A stretch of DNA of 64,000 bases, taken from contig OZ023198.1 of the NCBI GenBank assembly GCA_963995505.1, positions 2,418,001 through 2,482,000 on the forward strand, written 5' to 3'. Position numbers and translations under genes: made by a program. Each line of letters starts with the position of its first letter. Positions within the stretch are counted from its first letter, which is position 1. This document shows, piece by piece, positions 36,748-49,598 of this stretch. Source of the stretch: Hypericum androsaemum. Its lineage: Eukaryota; Streptophyta; Magnoliopsida; Malpighiales; Hypericaceae. The notes below the pieces were generated by a model that saw only the letters and a list, made by a program, of their open reading frames with translations, made no database searches and had not been told where the DNA came from.

Positions 36748-37037
36748 ATGAAATACAATACCCTTCAATGTGCAATCCTAGCAATTATCCTGGCAACCAG
36801 CACCACAGTCACCTCCAACGACTCGGCCCTGATCCCGGAGGACCCGACCCAGGTGCCTAGGTGGTTCCAGACCGCAGGGGGCTCTTCTTTGGAGAATTCC
36901 GTAATACCAGACAAGGCGCGAACGTGAGCGGGCGTGTCAAGTACTTCAAGCTTCTAACTCCTCAGGAAGCTACACCATACATAGAACTCAGTTTTATCCA
37001 GGGTTCCATGTGGTTACTTCCTCCTCCAAACGCTTAA
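36748..37037 (+). pseudogene. Chimeric PME: exon 1 start joined to exon 4
   Basis: The first 126 bases encode the signal peptide and N-terminus ([13 protein letters not shown]... through VPRWFQT) of a PME4-type gene. At 36873/36874 the sequence jumps to GCAGGGGGCTC, the 3' end of intron 3 and exon 4 of a PME1-type gene. Copy 1 has ACC just before the same point (8238-8240), so the join has a 3-bp microhomology. The frame is wrong after the join and stops at 36925-36927 (59 aa). Exons 2 and 3 with the catalytic residues are gone. This join is the breakpoint of the tandem duplication. Confidence 0.92.
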
Positions 37038-37728
37038 ACGTTCGCTTCTTCTATTCAAATTAATTTTTTATGAATAAAGAGTATAGATTGTATCAATCAG
37101 GAAGGTCGATCAGCAAACAATAATAGTATGTAAAATGGTGAATAAAAGTACTGCCGTATCTTTTCTGCTATAGAATAAAAGTGAAAGTTTTTTCTTGATT
37201 ATTTACATAAATATCATGCATGTAAGTTTCGTTTCTTCTTTATCGAGAAGGATTTTAACGAGTTATGCGGATCCAACCTCATATCTTTTAATATGAGAGT
37301 TATTTCTGTCATGCTCGGACCTCTCTCCGCCTACTTGCTTTCGAGTTTTTGCATTAGAATTATATTTGTACATGCATTCCGCTGTGTACATTGTATCTAT
37401 GGTGTATTGTATATTTTGAGTTTTTGCTTTCGAGTTTTTGCATTAGAGTAACCAATCTCTTTAATTCATGACGAGACTCACTTGGCGCGATTAGAGACTA
37501 CATGATAAATTAGCGTGACGCTTGAAAGGTGATGCGGTAAATAAGGGTAAACAAATGTATACGATATCCAAAATTCAAAATTAATTTTTTTATAAATTCA
37601 GATATCAGAAGTGATGGATGGCGTGACGGTGCATCGTCAACTGGGCTAATAGCTCCTTGCAGAAAAAGAAAGGGGAGGTGAAAAACAAGAGAAGAAGGAA
37701 AGAAGACGAATAAAAAGTAGTTTCAACC
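37038..37728. other. 3' flank duplicated from PME1
   Basis: Nearly identical to 8405-9158 with small indels (for example a short internal repeat of CTTTCGAGTTTTTGCATTAGA near 37420-37446). No gene. Confidence 0.6.
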
Positions 37729-38168
37729 AATGTTTTAAAAACTCTGGTCAGACCAGTTTTCTGACCGGTCGGACCACTACTCAGGATCAAACTTGGTTTG
37801 ATTTTTACCAAAAACTCATTAATTAGTTCGACCGGCTAAATTCGGTCAGACTATCCAATCAGGTACTTCTAGGTGACTTAGTTTGCACGGATCAGAAAAA
37901 TTAGTGTTTATTTGTTTATTTTATCAGATTTAATTTAGAAACAAAACTTCAACTTTCACGCTCGGAGCTTGTACATCACTTTTAAATAATAACAAACTTA
38001 TCTTTATAAAATTTTCGATAATATGTGAACTACGTCAAACGAATTGGACTAATACATCAAACATGAAAACTTGTATAATCGATCTGACAGGCAATCTGAC
38101 CGGTCAGACTGATGAATCAAAAATTTTAAGAATTTCGGGTCACCTTCCGAATCAGTTTTAAAAACATT
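37729..38168. repeat. MITE-like element, unit 2 copy
   Basis: Left AATGTTTTAAAAACTCTGG and right GTTTTAAAAACATT form a good inverted repeat. Flanks GTTTCAAC and GTTTCACC resemble an aged 8-bp target duplication. This copy keeps CTGACCGGTCGGACC near its start, which is changed in the unit 1 copy. Confidence 0.6.
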
Positions 38169-38195
38169 TGTTTCACCCAATAAATATATTTGCCT

Positions 38196-38340
38196 CCTTC
38201 TTAAGGTCTTGTCATAAATTATTACCAAAAGGAATCTTGTCATAGATATAATATCCCAAAATTTCCGCTCCGCCATCACCACTTTATGCGGGCCTCAAAT
38301 TCTAGAATATACATAGTTCAACGTACAGGAGAAAATACAA
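38196..38340 (+). pseudogene. Relic PME promoter and 5' UTR, unit 2 copy
   Basis: Counterpart of 9597-9772: AAGGTCTTGTCATA, GCCATCACCACTTTAT and AGTTCAACGTACAGG without a following start codon. Confidence 0.65.
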
Positions 38341-39079
38341 CGGCAAAATAGTTATAGATTTTTATTTTTATTTTTGAAAAATAAATATATATTTCACCTT
38401 AAGAAGTCTGTACAAGAAGTACACGATTGCACGGAGAGCAACCGCAGCAACAAAACCGAGAAAACATAGTACACTGTACACCCAAACAACAGAACATGCC
38501 TAAGCACACACACATCAGCTACGCCACTGAGCTATAGATTTTTGTTGTTAAAAAAAATCCATGAATAAAGATACTCTGGTATTGTTTAATCCCTCAAATT
38601 TTATAATTCAACTCATCAATCCCTGAACCAATTTTAAGTTCCAAAAATACTCCTAGTTCATCTAAAAATTTAAAAAATATTTTGAGGACAAAAAAATTAA
38701 TAATATCTTCCAATCCATCCATCTCCCACTTCTCATACATCCACTAATGAAATTCGCAACTCAACATAGACATAACTCATTCAATTCTCGCAATTCGAAG
38801 AACGGTGTACCTTCGCTCGACACAAAACGACGATATCCGGGAGAGGATTCGTCAATTGGTTACTGGGAGACATCGACCAAGATGTCGTGCGAAGATCCCT
38901 GTGGTTGAAAAAGATAGATCGATATCTAGAATAGAAACTAGTAGAAGTCGTGATAGCCATCGGTTCCCGGCGATTGTGTTGCATAGGTCAGGATTCCCGT
39001 CAAAAAAAGAAATGTTGAAGACGTTAAACTGTCTACCAGTGTGGATGGTACACATCGTGCTTCGACGTGCGATGGTTGC

Positions 39080-39121
39080 ATCCAAGGTTCTCTATGGTTG
39101 CATCCTCCTCCAAATGCCTAA
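39080..39121 (+). pseudogene. Relic PME last-exon tail, unit 2 copy
   Basis: Reads IQGSLWLHPPPNA and a stop, as at 15720-15761, with one silent change visible (CAA for CAG). Confidence 0.75.
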
Positions 39122-39328
39122 ATGTTCGCCTTTCTTTCCTTATTTTTTAGGAATAAAGTATAGAATAAAAGTGCTTTCATCATGTATTCTGCTATAGAAT
39201 AAAAGTGCAATTTTTTTCTTGATTGTCTCTAAATAAACATCATGCGTTGTCTTTTTTCTTCTTTATTTGTGGTCTAACTCAACTTGAAAGTAGATAGTTT
39301 CCAAAAAAAATTAACTACTTACATACTA

Positions 39329-40189
39329 GAGATCAATCTCGGATGTCTAAAATTTTAAAAGTTGAGTAATAACACATTTTACAAATAACACAAACAAGGT
39401 TAAAGGTCCAAATTCATGGAAGCTGGAAACAATAAAAAAAGGTAATGTACATTTCAGTACCATGTGAATTTTTTTAAAGGCGAACCAAGAGTTACACATG
39501 CTAAAAAGTGTATTATAGACTTCTGTAGATTAATATACGCCTTGCGTCATTAAGTCAAATGACTTTTGACTACTACTATTTCATTTGATGGACTTAGATG
39601 TCATTACTATGTAGTTTAAAAATATTTGACCGAGTAAAAATATATTTCTCTAGTTGAATTTTCACTATTTGAATCAATATTTTGGAAAAAAAATACCCCT
39701 AAATAATATAAGGAACAATTTAAAAACTTTTCACCAATTAATTTTTAACCGAATAATATATATTTTTGGAAAAGTTAAATTTTATTTATATTACTAATAT
39801 GTGACAGAAGAAGAACGGCCTCTTCAAAATCTTGATACGATAAAATCTATTAAAAAAAAGTCGTACTCGAAAAAAATAGCGTGAAATGCACTACGAGGAC
39901 GAAGTCCTTTTCCGGCTCCCTGATTACAATCTCAGAATTAATAGATTCCTATGCAATTAGCAAAAATGCAATTGCAATACAGATTAACCGAATAATATAG
40001 ATTTTTCTTTTTTTAAGGTCTTGCCATTTTTTCACAAAACAAAAAGGTCTTACCATCTTTTCACGAAACAAAAAAGATCTTGCCATATATATAAAATCCT
40101 GAAATTTCCACTCAACCCAATACCACTCTATTGAGGCCTGGAACAATACTAAAACAATACATAGTTCAACATAAAGAAAAAAAACAAAG
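39329..40189. promoter_or_regulatory. PME3 5' flank and promoter
   Basis: Nearly identical to 22663-23516. TATA box TATATATAAAA at 40086-40096, about 94-104 bp before the ATG. The rest is AT-rich with no gene. Confidence 0.7.
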
Positions 40190-43084
40190 ATGAAATACAA
40201 TACCCTTCAATGTGCAATCCTAGCAATTCTCCTGGCTACCAGCACCACGGTCACCTCCAAAGACTCGGCCCTGATCCCGGAGGACCCGACCCAGCTGCCC
40301 GGATGGTTCCAGACCAATGTCCAACCCTACTCGCAACGGCGAGGCACGGGCACCCTCAACTCGACCCTGGAAGCTGCAGAGGCTAACCCTAAGACCATTA
40401 GGTTGAGGAAGGATGGGAGTGGAGATTTCACCACCCTAACGGATGCCATTAACAGCGTCCCTGTGGGGAACACACAACGGATGATCATTGATATAGGACC
40501 TGGAGTATACGTCGAAAAGGTCAAGCTCGATGCGGATAAGCCTTTCATTACTCTATTAGGTTCACCTGCTAACATGCCAACCTTGAGTTTCAATGGTACA
40601 GCAGCAGAGTATGGAACATTTTTTAGTGCAACCTTGGATGTGGAGTCCGAATTCTTCGTCGCGGCTAACGTTATATTTCAGGTATATTATTGATTTATAT
40701 TGTTTCAGCTTAACTATTAAGTTGATTATTAAAAAAAAAATTAACTAATAAGTCTCGAGATATCGAGTACATCTTTAGATCCACTAATGTCTCTAAGGTC
40801 TCTGGTGGGAGTGAGCCTGTGGGCAGTGGTACTAAAAGTAGTCTCTGATGGGCGGACGATTCAGATGATGAGTCTGAACTGCCTTCACTGCCGCCCCCAC
40901 GGGCTTCTAAATACCTGAAGGAGGCCATTGATAAGGTCGCTACTCCTACGCCTTCCGTTCAGACATGGGCTATGAAACGTAATAGAAAAAGAAGTAATTC
41001 TTGTTCGGGCAGCTATCTATCTTTGACTATCCAGTCTGTGGGTTATCCTGGATAGAGATACTAGTTTGGACAGCATGTTTGCTAGGCGCTAATTACCTGT
41101 TTACAACTTGGGGTTTTTAAATTTTCTCTCTTTTCTCATCCCTTCTTGTAACTTTTTTTTTCTTTTCTTTCGTAATAAAAGTCTGTAATTCAGTATAAAA
41201 AAAAGTCTCGAGATAAGGAGGATATCAATAAAAAAGTAGTGTCTAATTTTACTCTTATGGTGCAGAATTCTGCTCCGAGAGGGGTCTTAAGTGGAGGTCA
41301 GGATGTGGCTTTAAGGATTTCCGGAGACTATGGAGCATTCTACAACTGCAGATTCCTTGGGTTCCAAGATACGCTTTTAGATGAACATGGCAAGCACTTC
41401 TACAACGATTGTTACATTGAGGGGACTGTGGATTTCATTTTTGGAAATGCCAAGTCTATCTACTTGGTATGTACCTGCTTACTATGGTCACCAAAAAAAT
41501 TCATTATAGGTTAACATACCAAATTTGCAAGTAACTCGACACGATTTTAACAATGTCTAATTAACAAGTAGATCAGTGATAACAAATTAATTAAATCAAT
41601 ACAGATTTAGTTATATGGTATGGCTTTCTTGGAAAGCAGTTTTTGATGTGAAGAAAGTAATAACCTAGTTTTTGGTATGACTTGTTTAACAGTGTTCATT
41701 GTAATAAATTTTGAAATTTTCCTCGCTCCATTGTCATGGCAAGTTGTCTACAAAAAGATGATAGTGTAATAGCCTTCGTCTTAGTTGTCATCATGGGGGT
41801 GTTCCACTGCCCCCAGTCCTGCCTTTCATGGTAGGAGGAAGGGACGGTGGAACGTATCGATGTTGTTTGTAGAGAGATTTTAGAGAGAGAAGTTTTTAGA
41901 AAGAGAACATTCTTTTTAGAAAGAGAAGGGACGCGACAAATTCAAGTACTAGGTAACCTTGATCATAATTTTAATTTCGATCATTGAATCCTTCATTAAG
42001 CCATGTTAAACTACTTATAAAATCCATATTAAATAAATTTTTTGATCAAATCTTGTGATGGACTATGAAAAAAAAATACTATTAAGAGAGACTTTCTTTT
42101 CCATATAAGAACAATAAATGAAATCTACATAAATAAAAAATAACGGGGTTATTCTGTACACATTTGAATCTATATTCTAATAAAAAATTTAAAACAATCA
42201 TTTTACACGCTGTAATCAATGCAAGATTTCGATGCAGTTAACTGACCGAGATCGATAATGCAATTTTGCAGGGAACAGAAACACATGCATTTTCAGAGAC
42301 CGGTACATCGGTTATAACAGCACAAGGACGAAAAACAGCTACAGAAGATACAGGATTCTCGTTTGTACATTGTTCGGTGACTGGAGTTGGCTCGGGAGTT
42401 TTATTGGGTCGAGTCTGGATGCCGATGTCCAGGGTTGTCTTCGCCTACTCCCAAATGTCTAGCGTTGTCGATCCTGCTGGATGGTCTGACAACTCTGAGT
42501 CCGAACTAGATGAGTAAGTTTTTTGTGCATGCACTCCCTTCCGCAGTCGTATTTTATTCGTATATATCATCTGACATCTGCAACATTAATGTATCATACA
42601 AAAAAATCTGATTTAAACCTTAAACAAGTGACATGTAATGTTGATGACAGTTGACTCTACATCTTTACACTTTGTCATAAAAACTCGATGCATATCTTAA
42701 CATCTTCTGTGGTAGAAGATTTTCCAAAATTCAAAATTTTCAAAGTTGGCTTGATCAAATTACCGACTTCTTCTTCCCATCTGATTTATCAATTGCAGGG
42801 GGCTGTTCTTCGGAGAATTTCATAACACCGGGCCAGGCGCGAACGTGAGCAGGCGTATCAAGTATTTCAAGCCGCTAACTCCGCAGGAAGTTACACCATA
42901 CATAACACTAAGCTTCATCCAGGGTTCCCTGTGGTTGCTTCCTCCTCCAAACCAAAGTTTTAACAATTCGGAGGTTAACCCCGGATTTCTCACATTCTCT
43001 GAGTCGACCGGTCTATCTGATCAAATCACCGGTCAAATAGGATCTTTTATTATTATTATTTTACTATTATATAATAATTTATAG
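40190..43084 (+). CDS. Pectin methylesterase copy 3 with MITE-encoded C-terminus
   Basis: Exons 40190-40681, 41266-41466, 42272-42513 and 42799-43084 give an uninterrupted 406-aa protein. Signal peptide about residues 1-23, then the PME core. GFQDT (D199) and GTVDFIFG (D220) are present, and the Arg-Trp motif is LGRVWMP. Up to WLLPPPN it follows PME1, with two extra residues (TS) in exon 3. A 446-bp MITE then begins inside the codons before the original stop and adds 43 residues, starting QSFNNSEVNPGF and ending in the hydrophobic run FIIIILLLYNNL. Normal members stop one residue after PPPN. Whether this tail alters secretion or stability is unknown. Intron 1 carries the retroposed fragment. 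If expressed, it would act on cell-wall homogalacturonan. Confidence 0.82.
40750..41215 (+). mobile_element. Retroposed fragment in PME3 intron 1
   Basis: Counterpart of 24074-24513, with direct repeats AAGTCTCGAGATA at 40750-40762 and 41203-41215. It has an acidic DDSDDESELPSLPPPRASK frame and QSVGYPG before the stop. It is absent from the short intron 1 of PME1 and PME4. Confidence 0.72.
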
Positions 43085-43398
43085 ACTAAATATTAAAAAT
43101 ATAGTTTCCCAAATCCACATTTTGGAAATGTCGAACAATATATTTCATATCCAATCCACTTTCTTTTGTCGATTTGGAAAAATCGAGCGAGTGATACGAC
43201 TTTTTATTTTATTTTATCTTGTGTTGGTTGAAAAAAAATCTGATTAAACTAAGTGAGTCGGGACAAAAAATCAGATCAAACTGTCCGACCCTATCAAATT
43301 GGGGATTCACAAGGTGGGCTGGTTAATCCCAAAATTCGGAACAAAAAAGTGCATGATTTGTCGTCCGAACTCTGTCGGACCGTGTTTCTAAAACCTTG
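42953..43398. mobile_element. hAT-like MITE supplying the PME3 C-terminus
   Basis: 446 bp, the same length and target site as the PME2 copy. TSD CTCCAAAC at 42945-42952 and 43399-43406. The left end is CAAAGTTTTAACA, with one change from the PME2 copy. It brings its own stop TAG at 43082-43084. Confidence 0.9.
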
Positions 43399-43406
43399 CT
43401 CCAAAC

Positions 43407-43851
43407 GCTTAAACGCTTTTCTTTCCTCATTGTTTAGGAATAAAGCATAGAATTAAAGTGCTTCAACATGTATTCTGTTATAGAATAAAAGTCCAATTTT
43501 TTTTTCTTGATTGTCTACTTAAATATCATACATGTAACGTTTCATTGTTTCTTTTCTTCTTTACTCATGATCCTACTAAAAAACTGAATGATCTCCAAAA
43601 AAAAGCAGCTCTTTAAGAAATGTCGAGGCTATTATGTCAACTGTCACACCAACTAGACACCACCCTCAGATGTCTTTTAAATTTAGAAGTTCTGAATAAT
43701 AACACAATATACAAATCTTCACGGGATAAAAGAAGGTTGAATTTGAAAACTTTATGGCTAGCCTTCCTCCCCTCACCTCCTCCACCTCGCCACCACCTCC
43801 ACCATCACCTTCTTCCTAACAAACCACCTTCCATGGCTTTGACCAGCTCAC
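43407..43851. other. PME3 3' flank and start of the relic coding sequence
   Basis: Matches 26624-27050. It contains the displaced PME stop and 3' UTR and the proline-rich relic start. It is cut by Copia-4 after GCTCAC. Confidence 0.5.
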
Positions 43852-44331
43852 TGTTAGATATAATTCATATCTATAACCCAAGATCATCATCATGTTGAAT
43901 AGTTAAGGATTCATAGGAATACCTGGATCCATCGCGAATGATCGTCAACTGTTGCAGAATCTCTACGACGATCGGGAACAACGAAAAACCTGTACAAACA
44001 CGGTGGCTTGTGGTCTTCCTCAACTAAATCTCCTTAGACAAGGGCAGCCGTGGCTCTTCCAGATGGGGAGAAGAGAACGTAATCGATTTAGTATGTTGGG
44101 GACCATAACCTAGGGGTCTTTATATATTGGCCAAGTAGGGTTCCCATAATCTCCTTAATTGGGCCAATAACTGGTATCTGCTCATTGAGTCCATATTCCA
44201 CTAGAAGTCAAGTAGTCTTGAAATTTCTAAACTATAGATCACCTTATAATAGTCCAATTAGTTAAATAGCTAATATAACTGATAAATAAATATGTGGCCC
44301 ATAATATAATTAGGAAATAAATTTCCTAACA
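43852..44331 (-). repeat. Copia-4 LTR (3' in element orientation)
   Basis: About 480 bp. It keeps a ~10-bp segment (CTAGAAGTCAAGTAG) that the partner lacks, plus about a dozen substitutions by eye. Confidence 0.9.
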
Positions 44332-44743
44332 ATCTCCCACATGGGCTACATATTCTTCCAGAAACAGTTATATCACAGATTCCTTAGGCGCGCATCTGTA
44401 TGCTATTTATCTTTAGACTATTTATGAAACAATCTGGTCCATCTTATGTACAGATATAAAACCATCGCGGCATTTTATCACATTAGAATCGTGACTAATC
44501 CTCGATGATCACAATACCAATACATTCAATGACATAGATCAAATATGGATGAGCAGCATGGAAATTACATGAAACGTGATCTTTAGCATGTCTGTTTCCA
44601 ACTGGTCCTACTTTAGCGAGATCAAAACTTTAATGCAACAGAAATATTGCATATACCAAAACATACTTCATATTCAAGAATAGAATCAAGAAGTATCATT
44701 ATTCAAATAGTTCGCAAGTCATAGAACATCAAAATGACTCTCA

Positions 44744-47700
44744 CTAAACTAAGGCATCAATTGGAAGAATACCTATATGAGCAGTGTGCTTGTGAAAGAC
44801 CTTAGGTATTAAGCCTTTAGTTAGTGGGTCTGCTAGCATAAACTTTGTCCCAATATGTTCTATGAAAATCTGCTTTTCCTGAACTCTCTCTTTAACAACC
44901 AGGCACTTGATGTCAATAAACTTTGACTTTGTTGAACTGCTGTTGTTGTTAGAGTAGAGCACCGCTGAGCTGTTGTCACAGTAAATCCTCAATGGCCTAT
45001 CAATGCCATCTACCACACGTAGTCCTGTGACAAAGTTCTATAACCATATTCCTTGACCGGATGCCTCATAACAGGCTATGAACTCCGCGGCCATGGTTGA
45101 AGGAGCTATTAAAGTCTGTTTAACTGACTTCCATGAAATGGCCCCTCCAGCCAACATGAAAACGTATCCTGATGTAGAGCGAAAATCATCCTCGCACCCC
45201 GCAAAATCAGAGTCAGAATACCCGATGACCTCTAAGCTGTCTGTCCTCTGATAAGTGAGCATATAGTCCCTTGTTCTCCTCAAATAATGCATCACGCGTT
45301 TAGCTCCCTTCCAGTGTTGCATACCGGGATTACTGGAATATCTTCTCAAAACTCCCATTATGAATGCTATATCCGAACGTGTGCAGACTTGAGCATACAT
45401 TAGACTCCCTATAGCTGACGCATAAAGGTACTTCTGCATTTCTTTCCTTTCAAGATCATTTTTGGGACATTGCTTGCGACAAAATTTATCTCCTTTAGCA
45501 ACGGGCGTATCCCCTTTATGACAATCTTTCTTGGTGAATCCAAATCTACTCAAAATCTTATCGACATAGCTCTTTTGTGATAACCTAAGGATACTTTGGG
45601 AGCGATCCCTCAGTATCTGTATACCCAATACAAAAGAAGCTTCACCAAGATCTTTCATCTCAAATTTTTTTGATAGGAATTTCTTAGTTTCATGTAGAAG
45701 GTCTATATCACTACTTGCGAGTAGAATGTCATCAACATATAATATCAAGAAGATAAATTTACTCCCACTGAACTTATGGTATACACAATCATCAACAACA
45801 TTTGTCTCAAAACCATATGAGCTAATGACTTGATGAAATTTGTGATACCATTGACGAGAAGCCTGTTTGAGACCATAGATGGATTTCTTTAGCTTGCAGA
45901 CCATAGACTTTGGATCTCCTGAAACAAAGTGTTCTGGCTGAATCATATAAATTGTCTCATTAATATTTCCATTGAGAAACGCAGTCTTCACATCCACCTG
46001 GTGCAGCTCCAAATCAAAATGTGCCACTAGTGCCATAATCGTTCTAAAAGAGTCTTTCGAAGATACCGGAGAGAAAGTCTCTTTATAATCTATGCCTTTC
46101 TTTTGAGTAAAGCCTTGTGCAACTAGACGAGCTTTATATCTCTCGATATTGCCATTAGAATCCTTTTTGGTTTTGAATATCTATTTACAACTAATAGGTT
46201 TCTTACCTACAGGCAACTCAACGAGATCCCAAACGCCATTGTCTTTCATAGACTTCATCTCATCATTCATGGCATCGATCCATTTAATAGAATCAGAACT
46301 TTGCATAGCTTCAGAAAAGTCTTCAGGGTCATCTTCTGTTAAGCCAATGCCATCCTCATGTTCTTGAAGAAAGACGATAAAATCATCCGAAATCGCACTT
46401 CTTCTTTCTCTAATGGATCTCCTTAATGGCACTTCTTGAGTTTGTTGAGTTTGCTCAATAGGTGGTGCTTGAGGAAGGATCTCATTGTTGTCTTGATCTG
46501 GAACTGTGTTGTGAACAACAGTAGGTACTATGACCTGTTCATTTTCAACAACAGATTCTTCTTCAAAGACAACACTCCTTATGTTTTCTTCCCCCAAAAA
46601 ACTCAACATCCTCAAGGAATCTCGCATTTCCCGTCTCAAAGAAGGATCTTGATGTGGGATTGTAAAACTTATAGCCCCTAGAGCGTTCAGCATAACCAAC
46701 AAAGTAACAGCTAACTGTTCTTGAGTCCAGTTTTCTTTCATGTGGCTTATAAGGCCTTGCCTCAGCTGGACAACCCCAAATGTGCAAATGCCTAATACTA
46801 GGCTTTTTACCTGTCCACATTTCATAAGGGATTTTGGTAACTGCTTTGCTGGGTACCCTGTTAAGGATGTATACTGTAGTTTTTAAAGCTTCTCCCCAGA
46901 GTAACTCTGGTAAGGTTGAATGAGTGATCATACTCCTCACCATATCTTTAAGAGTTCGGTTTCAATGTTCAGCAACACCATTCATATTGGGTTTCCCCGG
47001 CATGGTGTATTGCGGAATAATTTCACACTCATTGAGGAAAAACGCGAAGGGTCCTGGATGTTGTTCTCCTGATCCATCATACCTATCGTAGTATTCACCA
47101 CCACGGTCAAATTTGACAGCCTTTATTTTCTTTCCAAGTTGAAGTTCAACTTTAGCTTTGAAAGACTTAAAAACATCCAAGGATTGAGACTTCTCATGTA
47201 TCAAATATAGGTAACCGAATCTAGAATAATCGTCTATGAACATAATGAAATACTATTGTCCATTCTAAGAAGCCGTAGGGAATGGACCACATATATCAGT
47301 ATGTATAAGTTCTAAGACATCTGTAGCTCTTTCGGCACCTAAGTTCCTAGAGTTTGTTCTTTTTCTCTTTATGCACTCAAGACAAACTTCATAATCTGTC
47401 AAATTAAGGGGTTCAAGAACTCCGTCCGACACAAGCCTTTGAATTCTCTGTTTAGAGATATGACCTAATCGCTTGTGCCATAAAGCAACAGAATTCTCAC
47501 TTAATTTTTGCTTTGTACCACGTGAACTTGTTTGCAGTATTTCATTATGGGAGCTAATGACATCAAATTTGTATAGATTATCAATTAAAGAGCCAGAACC
47601 AAGAAAATTTAAATTTTGGTAGAGACTAACTTTATTATTTCCAAATGAACAAGAAAAACCTGACTTGTCCAAACTCGAAATGGAAATCAAATTCCGTCTA

Positions 47701-48815
47701 AAAGATGGTACAACGAATGTCTCAAATAAATCCAAATAAAATCCAGTCTTTAATCGTAATCTAAAAGTCCCTATAGCCTCCACTGCAACTTTATTCCCAT
47801 CGCCCACGTAGATGAATTTTTCATATTCACTTGGTGGCCGGCTCGACAGGCAATCCTATATGGACATACTTATGTGAGTAGTAGCGCCAAAATCTACCCA
47901 CCAAGTATCCTTAGATACAAAAGCCAAATTAACTTCAGAACAAATCAAAGTTAGAAGCATGCCCTTCTTTACACGCCAAGTGGCGTACTTGGGACACTCT
48001 TTCTTCATGTGTCCCTGCTTTTTGCAGAAGAAGCAAGTAGGAACCTCATCTTGCTTTTTTTGTTTCTTCTGCTGAGAAGATTTTTCTGCAACATCCTTAG
48101 CTCTTTTCTTTCCCTTTGACTAAGAGTTTGATACCAAGTGAGCACTTTCAGTCCTATCTCGCAACTATCTATCTTCTTCTTGCACACAGTGAGATATGAG
48201 CTCATTTAGAGTCCATTTAACCTTCTGAGTGTTATAACTCACCTTAAATTGCCCAAAGTGTGCAGGAAGAGATATCAAAACTAAGTGCACGAGTAAGTCT
48301 TCCGACAACTCTAACTTTAATGACTTGAGTTTTGAAGCGAGATGAGACATCTCCATAATGTACTCCCTTATGTTCCCTTTGCCTTTATACTTCATGGAAA
48401 CGAGTTTTGCCAAATGGTTACTCGCCTCCGATTTTTCATTCTTGGCAAAGTATTGCTCAAGTTCTTCAAGGAACTTCTTGGCACTTTCTGTCTCAGTAAT
48501 GGAGTCCCTAAACACTTCTGGAATAGAGCGACTCATGATCTTCAAGCACATACGGTTGGAGCGATCCCACTTCTCAATTTTAACCTCATTGAGGTTTTCC
48601 GGAGTGGAAGTGGGTCGTTCCGACAGAAGTGCAAGATCCAAGTCTACACAACCGAGGGTAATTTCCACGGTTTCCTTCCAGCTTTTGAAATTTATCCCAT
48701 TCAGCATTGGGATAGTACTAAGTTGGGAAGCAATATTGGCTGGATCAACAAAGAACATTAGAAAACTCACAACATAACAAAAATATATCATATAATGCAT
48801 GACATAAACAATCAT
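44744..48815 (-). pseudogene. Copia-4 gag-pol polyprotein, broken
   Basis: On the minus strand: gag (LNGINFKSWKETVEITLG, VQEEDR), zinc knuckle CFFCKKQGHMKKEC (from about 48027 downward), protease VDFGATTHIS in which the DSG triad is DFG, LWHKRLGHIS, integrase MFIDDYSRFGYLY, RT region QVDVKTAFLNGN and YVDDILLAS, and RNase H SVKQTLIAPSTMAAEF. Stops interrupt the frame after gag (~48121), after the protease (~47862), around 47250 and near 46190, and again between 45037 and 45017. A frameshift in a short homopolymer run near 46600 moves the downstream part to another frame. Non-functional, with two independent hits on the protease and reading frame. Confidence 0.9.
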
Positions 48816-49519
48816 ATAAAAAAATGGGAATCCATCACAAGATACCTAGCACAACATTAATTCCTAGTCTTTGGACAGAGAAATTAACTGTAAGCGGTAC
48901 TCTCAATGCGATGATCAAATGCTGATGATTAGTTCTGTCAAATAATAACCTATCTTTGGACTGGTTATTATTCACATGGAAAAAAATGTACAATCATCAC
49001 ACATTTATCATCGCAGGCGTATTGTTAAATGGCCAAATTGTGACTTCCTTTGGGCCGTACACAATTCGCATAAGTAATAGTACGCATAATATGTATATAG
49101 ATTGGTTGAATAAAATATTTGATTAATTGGCCAAACAATGTCTTCCTTTGGGCCGATCACAGTTCGCATAAGTAACCAACTATTCACACAACATCTATAT
49201 ACATTAGTTGTATAATGTATAATGTTAATTTGTCAAACTGTATTTTCCACATATCGCATAATTAACAATACATATAACATCAATACTTTTAGTCGAATAA
49301 ATCTTTCGCAAAACAGGTTACTATGGTAACATATTGCTTGGATTAAATTCAACCAAAAATCCTGACCAAACAATACATAAACAGGAAGGATACGTCTACA
49401 TATGCAACCAATCAATTCATATAAATAAACTGTAAGCAAACCATAAAGCATATGTATATATATATTAACCTTTCCTTATTTACGTTAGGGAATTGAATCT
49501 GGATGCAAGAATATCGAAC

Positions 49520-49524
<5 letters not shown>

Positions 49525-49594
<70 letters not shown>
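49525..49594. repeat. (AT)n microsatellite in the Copia-4 leader
   Basis: About 35 uninterrupted AT units. Open frames of repeated Ile-Tyr across it are artefacts of the repeat. Confidence 0.97.

Positions 49595-49598
<4 letters not shown>

Noticed and set aside
43040..43084. GPI-anchor or tail-anchor signal in the MITE-derived PME3 tail
   Set aside because: The hydrophobic run is only about ten residues and no omega-site pattern is convincing; kept only as part of the C-terminus finding.
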